Below are positions 36,776 to 44,973 of a DNA stretch of 64,000 bases, one piece after another. The stretch comes from RHLJ01 sp965247355 (GTDB lineage: Bacteria > Bacteroidota > Rhodothermia > Balneolales > Balneolaceae), in assembly GCA_965247355.1 (NCBI GenBank), contig OZ252011.1:434001-498000 (forward strand). The letters run 5' to 3'. Below the pieces are notes generated by a model, which made no database searches, had not been told where the DNA came from, and saw only the letters and a program-made list of their open reading frames with translations. A program made the position numbers and the translations under genes. Within the stretch, counting starts at the first letter, position 1, and every line of letters starts with the position of its first letter.

Positions 36776-36850
36776 GTCATCCTTAGCGAAAGCGAAGTAT
36801 CTGCACAGTGCTGAATTTTGCAGATTCTTCGGGAGTACCCTCAGAATGAC
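36776..36850. repeat. REPIN-like palindromic repeat, GTCATCCTGAG family
   Basis: GTCATCCTTAGCG at 36776 and CCTCAGAATGAC ending at 36850 are inverted, diverged relatives of the 27-bp arms that flank the GIY-YIG gene. Only about 14 bases lie between the two half-units, so it resembles a non-coding derivative of that element. Confidence 0.7.
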
Positions 36851-36864
36851 TTATAAAGGAGAGT

Positions 36865-37110
36865 CTACAAAGGCAACAAAATGATTTCTTCGAAGTCCAT
36901 ATCCAATTCTTCCAAAATAGGACCGGCTATTTCTTCAACTTCATGATCTTCGTAATCCTGAAGCCCTTCGAGTTTTATATATAGTATCTCATTATGATCA
37001 TCGATGAAGTGTTGAGCATCAATCGACTCAAAACTGTCCATCAGAATTTTGATGAGGTATTTAAGATCTTCTTCAAAAGATTGGTACTCGATTTCTTCGC
37101 TGGAACTCAT
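36865..37110 (-). CDS. Small acidic hypothetical protein
   Basis: 81 residues from ATG at 37110 (a TTG at 37137 is possible). It is strongly acidic (EEIEYQSFEEDLKYLI, EELDMDFEEIILLPL), with alternating helix and strand and no signal peptide or cysteines. It is unrecognised. It is divergent from anmK, 47 bases away, and next to a palindromic repeat. A cytosolic regulatory or chaperone-like role is possible but not shown. Confidence 0.7.
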   Translation of the reverse strand: MSSSEEIEYQSFEEDLKYLIKILMDSFESIDAQHFIDDHNEILYIKLEGLQDYEDHEVEEIAGPILEELDMDFEEIILLPL

Positions 37111-37157
37111 AGTAATTTTAGAATTGATTCGCGCCAAAAATACTCCGAGTTTGAACC

Positions 37158-38300
37158 ATGAACAAGCAGCTTGTCAAACTTTCAGAAATTGCTCAGAAAT
37201 CAACCCGGATGATTGTGGGTTTGATGTCCGGTACTTCACTAGATGGACTGGATATTGCACTCTGCGAATGCGGAGTGGATGTTATTAACGTGAAGCATTT
37301 TATGACGGTGGAGTATGATGCTACACTTCGACCCAGAATTACAGCTATTCAGTCCAAAGAAACCGTAAGCCTGAGAGAAGTCACTGTTTTGAATACCGAA
37401 TTGGCTCATTTGTATGCAGATTGGGTACTGGAAGCTTTGGAAGAATGGGGAGTGAAAAGCGGGGAAGTGGATTTAATTTCAAGTCACGGGCAGACGGTTT
37501 ACCACCACCCAACCGATGATCAAACCAGTACCCTTCAGATTGTAGATGGCGATCATATCGCTTATAAAACCGGGATCATCACCATTTCTGATTTTCGTCA
37601 AAAACATACCGCTGCCGGGGGACAAGGCGCACCTTTGGCTGCGTTAATGGATGAACGATTATTCCGGCACGAGACCAGACATCGTGTATTAATAAACCTC
37701 GGTGGAATAGCCAATTTCACCTGGCTGCCCTCCAAAGAAAGCGAGGGAGAAGTAGTGACCTCCGATACCGGTCCGGCCAATACGCTCATTAACGAAGCGA
37801 TGCAAAAGCACTTTGATAAGCCTTTTGATGAAGGTGGAAAGGTAGCGGCTTCAGGAACCGTTCATTCCGAGTTGTTGAAATACCTGTTACTGGAACCATA
37901 TTTCAGAAAACCATTTCCCAAAACCACCGGACAGGAAGACTTTAACCTTGCATTAGTCGAAAACCTGATGGAAGGATATCAGATTGAAGTCAGCCCGAAA
38001 GACCTGATCGCAACTCTGACCAAGCTCACTTATAAAAGCATTGAACGTGCTTTTGATCAGATTATCGGCGATGAATCCTACGAGCTCTTTGTAAGCGGAG
38101 GAGGTATTCACAACCAAACCCTGATGAACGGTTTGAAAGAAAATCTTACGAAAGCCGAATTCCGAAACTTCGATGAACTGGGGATGTCCGCTGAAGCGAA
38201 AGAAGCTGCTTTGATGGCTTTTCTTGCGAATGCGTTGGTTATTGGTGAACAGTTTTCTGTAAATGGGGAAGATGTGGGTTTAGGAAAGGTTAGTTTTTAA
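37158..38300 (+). CDS. anmK: Anhydro-N-acetylmuramic acid kinase
   Basis: Cytosolic enzyme phosphorylating and opening 1,6-anhydro-MurNAc in peptidoglycan recycling. The 380 residues contain the ATP-binding phosphate-1 motif GLMSGTSLDGLDIAL, SSHGQTVYHHP, the NLGGIANFTWLP strand, DTGPANTLIN and the C-terminal SGGGIHNQTLM. An internal ATG (Met18) precedes the catalytic core and could be the true start. Ends the conserved block; the DNA after 38300 is much more AT-rich. Confidence 0.94.
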   Translation: MNKQLVKLSEIAQKSTRMIVGLMSGTSLDGLDIALCECGVDVINVKHFMTVEYDATLRPRITAIQSKETVSLREVTVLNTELAHLYADWVLEALEEWGVKSGEVDLISSHGQTVYHHPTDDQTSTLQIVDGDHIAYKTGIITISDFRQKHTAAGGQGAPLAALMDERLFRHETRHRVLINLGGIANFTWLPSKESEGEVVTSDTGPANTLINEAMQKHFDKPFDEGGKVAASGTVHSELLKYLLLEPYFRKPFPKTTGQEDFNLALVENLMEGYQIEVSPKDLIATLTKLTYKSIERAFDQIIGDESYELFVSGGGIHNQTLMNGLKENLTKAEFRNFDELGMSAEAKEAALMAFLANALVIGEQFSVNGEDVGLGKVSF

Positions 38301-38377
38301 TTTTTTGCATAATTATTCCTTTGTAAGTTGATATAATTATTAATATATAGATTCATGTTTAACTATATATTTTAAGT

Positions 38378-40693
38378 ATGAATGAGAAATTGATAGGCTT
38401 TTACGCGTACCCATCTAAACCAAGAGAGATTGGGAATACAATAGAATCAGGTGTGACTTTAGTAAACGATGATCAAATTAAAATTGAAACGTGGAAAGCT
38501 CTTGATATTGCAGGACATTTTATTTCTACTGAGGTTGTCGATGCAATAAAAAGAAGTGATTTTGTTGTTGCTGATATCACACTTCTGAACTTCAATGTTA
38601 CTTATGAAATTGGTTATGCAATTGGAAATGGAAAAAGAATTTTATTAACGAAAAATAAAAGTATATCACAAACAGGACCAACAATTACAGAGGTTGGAAT
38701 TTATGATACTCTTGGATATTTAGAGTATCAAAATTCTAAAGAGTTAGCCAAAATTCTTAAGGATGCCAATAAATCAAAAAACCTAAATGTCTCAAGTAAA
38801 ATAAATATAAAATCTCCTGTTTATTTACTTGAAGGTTTCCATAAAACGGATTGGTCTACAAGAATTGTATCGAGAATAAAAAAATCGAGATATCTATTTC
38901 GTTCATTCGATCCAAATGAACAACCTAGATTGTCTGCTAATGATGCAATAAATGAAGTTTCGCAATCCTACGGAGTTGTAGTTCCACTATTAGGAAGTCA
39001 AGATGTCGGTAATGAAGTACACAATCTTAGGGCAGCTTTTATCGCTGGACTGGCAGAAGGTATGAACAAAGCACTATGTCTTTTACAAAATACACATGAT
39101 CCGGTCCCATTAGATTATAGAGATTTTGTAAATACAACTTATAATCTATATCAAATCAATGATCATATTGCTGAGTTTTCTGGGAAGATAGCTGAAGCTT
39201 TCCAGCAGGGAAATCAAATAGAGAGTCAGGTACCAGATACTTTTTTACAAGCTTTGGATTTAGGTTCTACTTCAGCAGAAAATGAAATGAGAACCTTAGA
39301 AAGTTATTATCTAAAGACAGATCAATTTTTAAAATCTTTAAGAGGTGAAGCAAATATTGTTGTAGGAAGAAAAGGATCTGGTAAATCAGCGATATTTTTA
39401 CAGGTAAGAGATAGGGAGAGGAACAAGGTTGGTAATATTGTACTAGATTTAAAACCAGATGGTTATAAGCTGATAAAATTTAAAGAGCTCATCTTATCCT
39501 TTTTGGAAGAAGGTACATTCCAACATACTGTTATGGCATTTTGGGAGTATGTTTTATTATTGGAAATATGTTACAAGATTTTAGAAAAAGATAAAGAACA
39601 CCATAAAAGGGATCACACATTGTATGGCCCCTATACTAAATTGGCCGACTTATATAATGCAAAAGGATATGAGACACAGGGCGATTTTTCTGAACGAATG
39701 AGTAATCTTATAGAAAAAATTTCCAAAAACTATTTAGTAAATCATAGAGATAAAAAAGATGTTAGGCTATCCATTTCCAATCTAACAGAGATACTTTATT
39801 TACATGATGTAAAAGAACTTGAGAACCAAGTAATTGATTATATGAAGAACAAAGAGGTCTTATGGCTTCTTTTTGACAATATTGATAAAGGTTGGCCTAC
39901 ATCAGGTCTTGAACATGAAGACTTGTTGATTATTCGTGCTCTCATTGATGCAACAAAAAAGATGGAGAGACAATTTTCAAGGTCAAAAGTTGACGTTAAT
40001 TCAATTATTTTCTTAAGGAATGATGTTTATGAATTATTAGTAAAAGAAACTTCCGACAGAGGAAAAGAAGCTAGTGTCCTATTAGATTGGACGGATCCAG
40101 ATCTATTGAGAGAATTAATCCGATTAAGAATTGTATCAAATGAAATTAAAGGAGAAACAACATTTGAGAGTCTATGGTTAGAATTGTGTATAAGTCATTA
40201 TAAAGGAGAAGAAAGTTCTCAATACTTGATTGAGAGATCATTAATGAGACCACGTTTTTTATTGAATCTGATAAATCAATGTAAAAGTTTCGCTATCAAT
40301 TTAAATCACGACAAAATTCAGGAAGAAGATATAAAAAAGGGGTTAACAGCTTATTCAACTGACTTACTGACAGATATAGGATATGAAATAAATGATGTAG
40401 ATAATCAAGTGAAGGATATCCTTTATGCCTTTATCGGCTCAAAATCGAAACTTAAGCAGAAAGAAATAAATAAACTTTTTTCTGAATTTGAATTAGACGA
40501 AGATTTATTTGATAAGACTTTTAAATTATTACTGTGGTATGGATTTCTTGGAATAATTATAGATGATGATAATAAATACATTTATGATTTTAACTATAGT
40601 ATGAAGCTTTTAATTGGAATTACAAAAAAGAAGAAAGAGCCAACTTATATTATAAATCCAGCTTTTTGGCCAGCATTAATGATTGAGAGCTAA
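38378..40693 (+). CDS. Two-module TIR/deoxyribosyltransferase-like protein with Sll1717-type P-loop ATPase
   Basis: 771 residues in markedly AT-rich DNA. Residues 1-130 form a Rossmann-like module ending in SDFVVADITLLNFNVTYEIG (60-79), the conserved motif of nucleoside deoxyribosyltransferase/TIR-like effector domains, with Asp66 and Glu77 as candidate catalytic residues. Residues ~148-270 look like a second, diverged module (YGVVVPLLGSQDVGNEVHNL). The ATPase has Walker A GRKGSGKS (330-337), Walker B LWLLFD (Asp500) and a C-terminal winged helix. This matches the Sll1717 (FunZ-like) P-loop family. The effector-plus-switch layout is like single-gene phage-defence proteins; that role is inferred. 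It abuts toxin-antitoxin genes and a duplicated gene end. Confidence 0.8.
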   Translation: MNEKLIGFYAYPSKPREIGNTIESGVTLVNDDQIKIETWKALDIAGHFISTEVVDAIKRSDFVVADITLLNFNVTYEIGYAIGNGKRILLTKNKSISQTGPTITEVGIYDTLGYLEYQNSKELAKILKDANKSKNLNVSSKINIKSPVYLLEGFHKTDWSTRIVSRIKKSRYLFRSFDPNEQPRLSANDAINEVSQSYGVVVPLLGSQDVGNEVHNLRAAFIAGLAEGMNKALCLLQNTHDPVPLDYRDFVNTTYNLYQINDHIAEFSGKIAEAFQQGNQIESQVPDTFLQALDLGSTSAENEMRTLESYYLKTDQFLKSLRGEANIVVGRKGSGKSAIFLQVRDRERNKVGNIVLDLKPDGYKLIKFKELILSFLEEGTFQHTVMAFWEYVLLLEICYKILEKDKEHHKRDHTLYGPYTKLADLYNAKGYETQGDFSERMSNLIEKISKNYLVNHRDKKDVRLSISNLTEILYLHDVKELENQVIDYMKNKEVLWLLFDNIDKGWPTSGLEHEDLLIIRALIDATKKMERQFSRSKVDVNSIIFLRNDVYELLVKETSDRGKEASVLLDWTDPDLLRELIRLRIVSNEIKGETTFESLWLELCISHYKGEESSQYLIERSLMRPRFLLNLINQCKSFAINLNHDKIQEEDIKKGLTAYSTDLLTDIGYEINDVDNQVKDILYAFIGSKSKLKQKEINKLFSEFELDEDLFDKTFKLLLWYGFLGIIIDDDNKYIYDFNYSMKLLIGITKKKKEPTYIINPAFWPALMIES

Positions 40694-40712
40694 AAGATTA
40701 ATGAGCCCTTGA

Positions 40713-40772
40713 ATCAACCTCTCCCTGACCGGTTTTCCTTTTTCAAAGATAGATTCCTGAGCTTTCAGGCAC
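40713..40772 (-). repeat. Displaced 3' end of the glycosylase-like gene, copy A
   Basis: About 60 bases match 42420-42480 at roughly 85 percent by eye, including ATCAACCTCTCCC and TTTTTCAAAGATA. Translated on the minus strand it gives IFEKGKPVRERLI, the C-terminus of the 42386-43276 protein. It lies between the ATPase gene and VapBC, in direct orientation with copies at 42123 and 42386. Confidence 0.8.
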
Positions 40773-40807
40773 AATTTCTTGATATTTATAAAAGAAGGAT
40801 TTAAGTT

Positions 40808-40828
40808 TTGATACCATATTGATATCAA
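40808..40828. promoter_or_regulatory. Candidate VapB operator
   Basis: Perfect 10-base palindrome TTGATATCAA at 40819-40828 with an additional half-site TTGATA at 40808-40813, 18 bases before the antitoxin start. The position and paired half-sites fit autoregulation by a ribbon-helix-helix antitoxin. Confidence 0.45.
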
Positions 40829-40846
40829 TTCACGAATATTGAAACT

Positions 40847-41083
40847 ATGGCGGATGTATTAATCCGAAACATAGATGAGAAAACGCTTGAAAAGCTGAAA
40901 GCGAAAGCAGAGAGTAATAACCGTTCGCTACAAGGAGAATTACATGAAATTCTTAAAGAATATGTGGGGCCTGATATTGAAGAAGCCCGTAGTATGGTGA
41001 ATGAAATTCTGGTTGAGTATCGGGCAGAAGGAAGAACGTTTTCCGATAGCGCTGATGATCTTAGGGAGGACCGGGATCGGTGA
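40847..41083 (+). CDS. vapB: Ribbon-helix-helix antitoxin (FitA/VapB type)
   Basis: 78-residue antitoxin. The N-terminal 40 residues (VLIRNIDEKTLEKLKAKAE, NNRSLQGELHEIL) are a FitA-type ribbon-helix-helix DNA-binding fold. The acidic C-terminus would wrap and block the PIN toxin encoded next. Its stop overlaps the toxin's GTG start by four bases. An operator-like TTGATATCAA lies upstream. The DNA-binding domain also implies autoregulation of the pair. Confidence 0.92.
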   Translation: MADVLIRNIDEKTLEKLKAKAESNNRSLQGELHEILKEYVGPDIEEARSMVNEILVEYRAEGRTFSDSADDLREDRDR

Positions 41084-41502
41084 GTAACTTTGTGATCGAT
41101 GCTTCGGTAGCAGCAAAGTGGCTATTTTTGGAAAAGGGCTCTGAAGAAGCACAGGATTTACTTGGAAAATTTGATTACTTCTACGCTCCGGATTTGTTCA
41201 GGATTGAACTGGAATCCATCATCACCAAAAAAGTGAGAAAGAAAGAATTGAGTGCAGAAGAAGCTCCAGTAAAGAAAAAACAAATTTCCAGACTGCCTGT
41301 TCGCTTCATGAATTACCAAAAGCTTTCTGACATCGCATTTGATATCTCCGTTATGCTACCTGTTACTCTATATGATGCTTGTTATATCGCGACTGCAATT
41401 CTTACCAGTTCCACTTTTTATACTGCTGATGAGCGATTGGTCAACGGACTTTCAACAACTCCACTCGCTAAGTATGTTAGGAGTGTTTATGGTGGTTTAT
41501 GA
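41080..41502 (+). CDS. vapC: PIN-domain toxin VapC
   Basis: 140-residue Mg-dependent ribonuclease of type II toxin-antitoxin systems. The PIN acidic residues are visible: Asp in VIDASVAAKW, Glu in FRIELESII, Asp in LYDACYIATA and Asp in FYTADERLV. The start is GTG at 41080, overlapping the antitoxin stop (GTGA) and preceded by GGGAGGA. VapC relatives cleave tRNA or rRNA; the target is unknown. Confidence 0.93.
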   Translation: MSNFVIDASVAAKWLFLEKGSEEAQDLLGKFDYFYAPDLFRIELESIITKKVRKKELSAEEAPVKKKQISRLPVRFMNYQKLSDIAFDISVMLPVTLYDACYIATAILTSSTFYTADERLVNGLSTTPLAKYVRSVYGGL

Positions 41503-41537
41503 CATTCAAAAAAATGAAAAGTTCTATTTCTTAAATA

Positions 41538-41831
41538 CTAATAGAAGGGGTTTCTAAAGTTTTGTTCTTCCCTTTGAACATTAACAATAACAATTTTATC
41601 CTCATCAAAAAGATAAAATATTCTGCAAGGTTGAACTATGATTTCTCTATAAATGGATAATTCGAGTTCAGGTATTTCTCTTCCAGAATGAGGTTGTTGT
41701 GCCAATAATTCAACCTTGGAAATTATTTTTGAGACTAATTTTGTGGCTGCATCAGGATTATCGAAGCTAATGTAATCGGCTATTTCATCAAGTGATTGAA
41801 GAGCAGGCTCAGCCCAAATTATTTCAGCCAT
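41538..41831 (-). CDS. ParE/RelE-family toxin
   Basis: 97-residue toxin of the RelE/ParE superfamily with IIWAEPALQSLDEIADYI, the LAQQPHSGREIPEL loop and EIIVQPCRIFYLF strand. It overlaps the upstream Phd antitoxin by 13 bases on the minus strand. ParE members poison gyrase and RelE members cut ribosomal mRNA; the catalytic residues cannot distinguish these here. It is convergent with VapC. Confidence 0.9.
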   Translation of the reverse strand: MAEIIWAEPALQSLDEIADYISFDNPDAATKLVSKIISKVELLAQQPHSGREIPELELSIYREIIVQPCRIFYLFDEDKIVIVNVQREEQNFRNPFY

Positions 41832-42076
41832 CGAGCTAAACGCTTTTTGGCTTCATCATGAGATACAATTCTACCTTCCTGAATGGCCTTTTCACCGCGA
41901 GCTAGAGCTTCAAGTAAGTTGATTTTTTTTTGAAGCTGTTGAAAATGATCAACATCTACTAAATAGGCAGAAGGTTTACCATGCTCAGTAATAAGAATAG
42001 GTTCTTTTTCTTCTCTTAGCTCCTTTAGAACTTTAGTAGCTTGGCGTTTCAGAGTTGTAACTAATTCTGTTTTCAT
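41819..42076 (-). CDS. Phd/YefM-family antitoxin
   Basis: 85-residue antitoxin with the YefM/Phd N-terminal fold (VTTLKRQATKVLKELREE, PILITEHGKPSAYLVDVDHF) and a helical toxin-binding tail. It overlaps the toxin start by 13 bases. A perfect 18-base palindrome (42078-42095) ends two bases upstream of its ATG and is the expected operator, so the pair is autoregulated. Antitoxin first in the operon, as usual. Confidence 0.93.
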   Translation of the reverse strand: MKTELVTTLKRQATKVLKELREEKEPILITEHGKPSAYLVDVDHFQQLQKKINLLEALARGEKAIQEGRIVSHDEAKKRLARWLK

Positions 42077-42077
42077 A

Positions 42078-42095
42078 GTGATACTAAAGTATCAC
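42078..42095. promoter_or_regulatory. Operator palindrome of the Phd/ParE pair
   Basis: GTGATACTAAAGTATCAC is a perfect 18-base palindrome directly upstream of the antitoxin ATG. Phd/YefM proteins bind such sites. Confidence 0.7.
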
Positions 42096-42122
42096 AAATC
42101 AAAAATTAAACAAATTAAATTT

Positions 42123-42190
42123 TCAATCTCCCCAATCAGTTTCTCTCGAACCGGCTTTCCTTTTTCAAAGATATCTTGAAAATGCTTCAG
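42123..42190 (-). repeat. Displaced 3' end of the glycosylase-like gene, copy B
   Basis: Contains 31 bases identical to the end of 42386-43276 (CGAACCGGCTTTCCTTTTTC and the following AAAGATATCTT). In frame it reads DIFEKGKPVREKLIGEIENLI, a diverged C-terminus. Copies A, B and the genuine gene end are direct repeats bracketing the toxin-antitoxin cassettes. Confidence 0.85.
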
Positions 42191-42203
42191 AATTGTAAAA
42201 ACT

Positions 42204-42364
42204 GTCACCCTGAGCTCCCCGAAATATAGTCAGGCGAAATAGAATATAGCGAAGGGAATCAAGTTTGGAGTCAGCTTTAGCAAAGCTAAGGGCAGAGATT
42301 TTATTTGAGATCCTTCGCGAATTAATTCAAATGGCTCTAAAAAATTGTAAGCGCTCAGGATGAC
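42204..42364. repeat. Palindromic repeat, GTCATCCTGAG family, decayed
   Basis: Begins GTCACCCTGAG and ends GCTCAGGATGAC (42352-42364), with GATCCTTCGCG inside. It is a longer, decayed relative of the arms of the GIY-YIG element. With copy B it fills the 309-base gap between the antitoxin and glycosylase-like genes; no gene is seen there. Confidence 0.6.
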
Positions 42365-42385
42365 AATAGCATAGAAGAGGTTATT

Positions 42386-43276
42386 TTAAACAATCTCCAT
42401 AAGCTGACCAATCTCTCTTATCAACCTCTCCCGAACCGGCTTTCCTTTTTCAAAGATATCTTCTTGAGTTTTCAGGTATTCTTTCCGGCCGGATTCGGTT
42501 TCAATCAGAATCGGTTCTAAACCATGTTCCACTAAATCATAGGGACTTGCCATCATATCTATGGTTCGCGCTTCTAAGGCAAGTTCAAAGGCTTCCAGAA
42601 TCAGATCACTGCCAATCCACGGGTAGAGCTTATGTGCCCATTTGTATAAATCCATATTGGAATGAATGCAACCCGGTTGTTCGGTATTTGCAAATTCCTG
42701 TCGGCTGAGTTCAAACTTATTCATCGGAACAGCTTCAGGAGTAAAGAAACGGTAAGCATCGAAATGGGTGCAGACCAGGGGGCGGCTTTCCACAAACTCA
42801 GCCAGTTCTTCAGGTTCCATTCGTAGCGGAATCTGATCATGTCGGGGTTTTTCGGCTTTATACACCATCGCCCATTCGTGCATGCCAAAGCAACCAAACA
42901 TCGGCTTTTTATCCTGCGTGTTTTGCAGCATTTCCAGAATCCATCGGGTGGATTTAATCCGCTTTTCGGGAAAGAATTCTGGATTTAAAAAAGCGACACC
43001 ATCTTCAATAGCTAGCTCACTCAGTTCCGGAAGATCATCTTTATTGGTGACTTCCAGTCCGGTACCAAGTCCGGGTGACCAACGCCTTAGTGCAGAAGGG
43101 CGAAAGGCATAGTACTCGAACAGAAAGTCCATTACCGGCTGCTTTTTATGAGCAGAACGGGCTTTCAGATACTCGCTGATTAATTCATCCACACGTTGTT
43201 CATGGTCGGATTTCCGGGCTTCCCATTCATCTGTCGGAAGAACTTGATCGAGTGCTATGTGAGATTTGGTAATCAC
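42386..43276 (-). CDS. 3-methyladenine DNA glycosylase-like protein (unproven family name)
   Basis: 296 residues, cytosolic. It belongs to a family often annotated '3-methyladenine DNA glycosylase' in Actinobacteria and Bacteroidota, with WEARKSDHEQRVDELISEYL, HKKQPVMDFLFEYYAFRP and LRRWSPGLG at the N-terminus. No helix-hairpin-helix glycosylase motif is visible, so I treat the name with caution. His- and Asp-rich motifs (CFGMHEWAMVY, CTHFDAYRFFTPEA, CIHSNMDLYKW) suggest a metal site. Diverged copies of its last ~28 codons at 40713 and 42123 show that its 3' end is a recurrent junction. Confidence 0.75.
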   Translation of the reverse strand: MITKSHIALDQVLPTDEWEARKSDHEQRVDELISEYLKARSAHKKQPVMDFLFEYYAFRPSALRRWSPGLGTGLEVTNKDDLPELSELAIEDGVAFLNPEFFPEKRIKSTRWILEMLQNTQDKKPMFGCFGMHEWAMVYKAEKPRHDQIPLRMEPEELAEFVESRPLVCTHFDAYRFFTPEAVPMNKFELSRQEFANTEQPGCIHSNMDLYKWAHKLYPWIGSDLILEAFELALEARTIDMMASPYDLVEHGLEPILIETESGRKEYLKTQEDIFEKGKPVRERLIREIGQLMEIV

Positions 43277-43311
43277 TGCGGTAAAGGTAAGGATTTTACC
43301 CCCTTTTTGTT

Positions 43312-43394
43312 GAACCCTTTCAGGGTTCTGGGGGAGAGTACTTTAGCACACCGGATTTCATCCGGCGTTATTCGTATTTAATCCCTTCGGGATT
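43312..43394. repeat. REP-like hairpin cluster left of the RAYT transposase
   Basis: Three hairpins: GAACCCTTTCAGGGTTC (43312-43328), CCGGATTTCATCCGG (43351-43365) and AATCCCTTCGGGATT (43380-43394). The flank TATTCGTATTTAA before the third is repeated in inverse orientation at 43533-43546. These are typical REP partners of Y1 transposases in Bacteroidota. Confidence 0.8.
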
Positions 43395-43517
43395 TGTGTT
43401 TTTTTATTGCTGCCGTGTAATGAATTTTAATTTTTGTAATTCATATTAAATCGTTCCGGGATCACTTATCTAACTGTTGTAGAGTTATACCTTTCTGTAA
43501 AATTATATTTGCTAAAT

Positions 43518-43580
43518 AAGTCCGAAGGACTTAAATACGAATAGCTTAAAATCAATGTAAACAATAACCCTGAAGGGGTT
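43518..43580. repeat. REP-like hairpins directly upstream of the transposase
   Basis: AAGTCCGAAGGACTT (43518-43532) and AACCCTGAAGGGGTT (43566-43580). The sequence following the first is the inverse of the TATTCGTATTTAA flank at 43370-43380, so 43370-43546 is an inverted pair. The 306-base gap contains no gene other than these. Confidence 0.75.
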
Positions 43581-43582
43581 AA

Positions 43583-44044
43583 ATGAAAGAGTTGATGAGT
43601 ACCTACAGCCAATTAATCTATCAGATTGTTTTCAGTACAAAGAACCGAAAACCATGTATGAGTAAATCTAATAGGGATGATTTATATAAATACATCTGGG
43701 GAATCCTGAAGAACAAGAACTGTCATTTGTACCGAATCAACGGGGTGGAGGATCATCTCCATATCTTAACTCATATTCCTCCCTCTGCTTCAATCTCTTC
43801 CATAGTTAAAGATGTAAAAATCTCCAGTTCAATATTCATCAAAGAACAGAAATTATTTCATGGGTTTGAAGGATGGCAGGAAGGTTACGGTGCATTTAGC
43901 TATTCCTTCAAAGAGAAAGACAGACTGATTGAGTACATCAAAAATCAGGAAGAGCATCATAAAAAAATCACTTTTAAAGATGAATACAGATCATTTTTAA
44001 TTGAACATGGAATAGAGTTTCAGGAAAAGTATCTTTTGGGATGA
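43583..44044 (+). CDS. REP-associated tyrosine transposase (IS200/Y1 family)
   Basis: 153-residue HUH transposase (Met5 at 43595 may be the true start). It has the metal-binding His-x-His at His58 and His60 (VEDHLHIL), catalytic Tyr118 in EYIKNQEEHH and a C-terminal FKDEYRSFL. It appears complete. Surrounding REP-like hairpins lie only upstream. Its last codon overlaps the ATG of the UbiA gene by four bases (ATGA), so the element ends exactly at that gene. Confidence 0.92.
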   Translation: MKELMSTYSQLIYQIVFSTKNRKPCMSKSNRDDLYKYIWGILKNKNCHLYRINGVEDHLHILTHIPPSASISSIVKDVKISSSIFIKEQKLFHGFEGWQEGYGAFSYSFKEKDRLIEYIKNQEEHHKKITFKDEYRSFLIEHGIEFQEKYLLG

Positions 44045-44922
44045 ATCCATCTACATCACTAACTACTCAACTCTGGCATTTTGTAGTGCATCTCCGGCTG
44101 CACTATCAGTTTTTTATTTTATCAGGAGGATATCTGCTTGCCTCACTATTTGTTGAAAATATCGGTCACCATGAATACTGGCTGCAATTTTTGAATGTGC
44201 ATGTCCTGTTATTTGGAGGAGCTACCGCTTACAATTCTTATTGGGATAAAGATGAAGGACCGATTGGAGGGCTTAAAAATCCCCCGAAAATGACCCGTTG
44301 GATGTGGATCGTTTCGATGGGAATGCAATGGGTTGGATTGGCCTGGGCGTTAACAGTTGGAATAAGTTATGCCATCATTTATCTGGTAAGCCTGATTTTA
44401 TTCTGGTTGTATTCCACTCCATTTGCCCGCTGGAAAGGAAAACCGATTTTAAGTCTCTTTGCGATTGGAATAAGTACGGGCACTAATTCTTTTTTGATGG
44501 GATATCTGGCCGGTGGAGGAACATCACTTTCTATAAATGAAGGCTTTATTGCATTCGGGGTGGCTTGTATCATTCTGAGTTTATATCCGGCGTCACAGAT
44601 CTTTCAGATAGAGGAGGATGAAGCACGCGGAGACCGAACGTTTGCAATGGTATTCGGACTTCAGGGAGTCAGGATTATCTATAGTATCATGTTTTTAACC
44701 GGGACATGGATTATTGCATCATTCCTCTACAAAGTTGACTCAAATCTTGGATTAATCTTCGGTGGCTTGGGAATGCTCGCCTTTTTAGGTATCTCAATTA
44801 TTCTTTTCAAACTAAAAGGAAAACAAGAGGAATATGGAATGGTGATGAGAATCAAATTCCTGGCCTCCTTCAGTTTTGTTGCATTCATCCTATCAGTTCT
44901 ATTGATCAAATCAATGATTTAG
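44041..44922 (+). CDS. UbiA-family prenyltransferase
   Basis: 293-residue inner-membrane enzyme with about eight helices. It has the two Asp-rich prenyl-diphosphate motifs of the family, NSYWDKDEGPIGG (about 62-74) and QIEEDEARGDRTFAM (about 190-204). It transfers a polyprenyl or related chain to an aromatic or quinone/haem precursor; the acceptor is unknown. Loss of the canonical NDxxDxxxD spacing (NSYWDKD) marks a divergent branch. The start overlaps the transposase stop. Confidence 0.88.
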   Translation: MNPSTSLTTQLWHFVVHLRLHYQFFILSGGYLLASLFVENIGHHEYWLQFLNVHVLLFGGATAYNSYWDKDEGPIGGLKNPPKMTRWMWIVSMGMQWVGLAWALTVGISYAIIYLVSLILFWLYSTPFARWKGKPILSLFAIGISTGTNSFLMGYLAGGGTSLSINEGFIAFGVACIILSLYPASQIFQIEEDEARGDRTFAMVFGLQGVRIIYSIMFLTGTWIIASFLYKVDSNLGLIFGGLGMLAFLGISIILFKLKGKQEEYGMVMRIKFLASFSFVAFILSVLLIKSMI

Positions 44923-44973
44923 CAGGTTTACACTTTGTATATTTAACTGGCTTTTAAATTATTACGAACTGTT

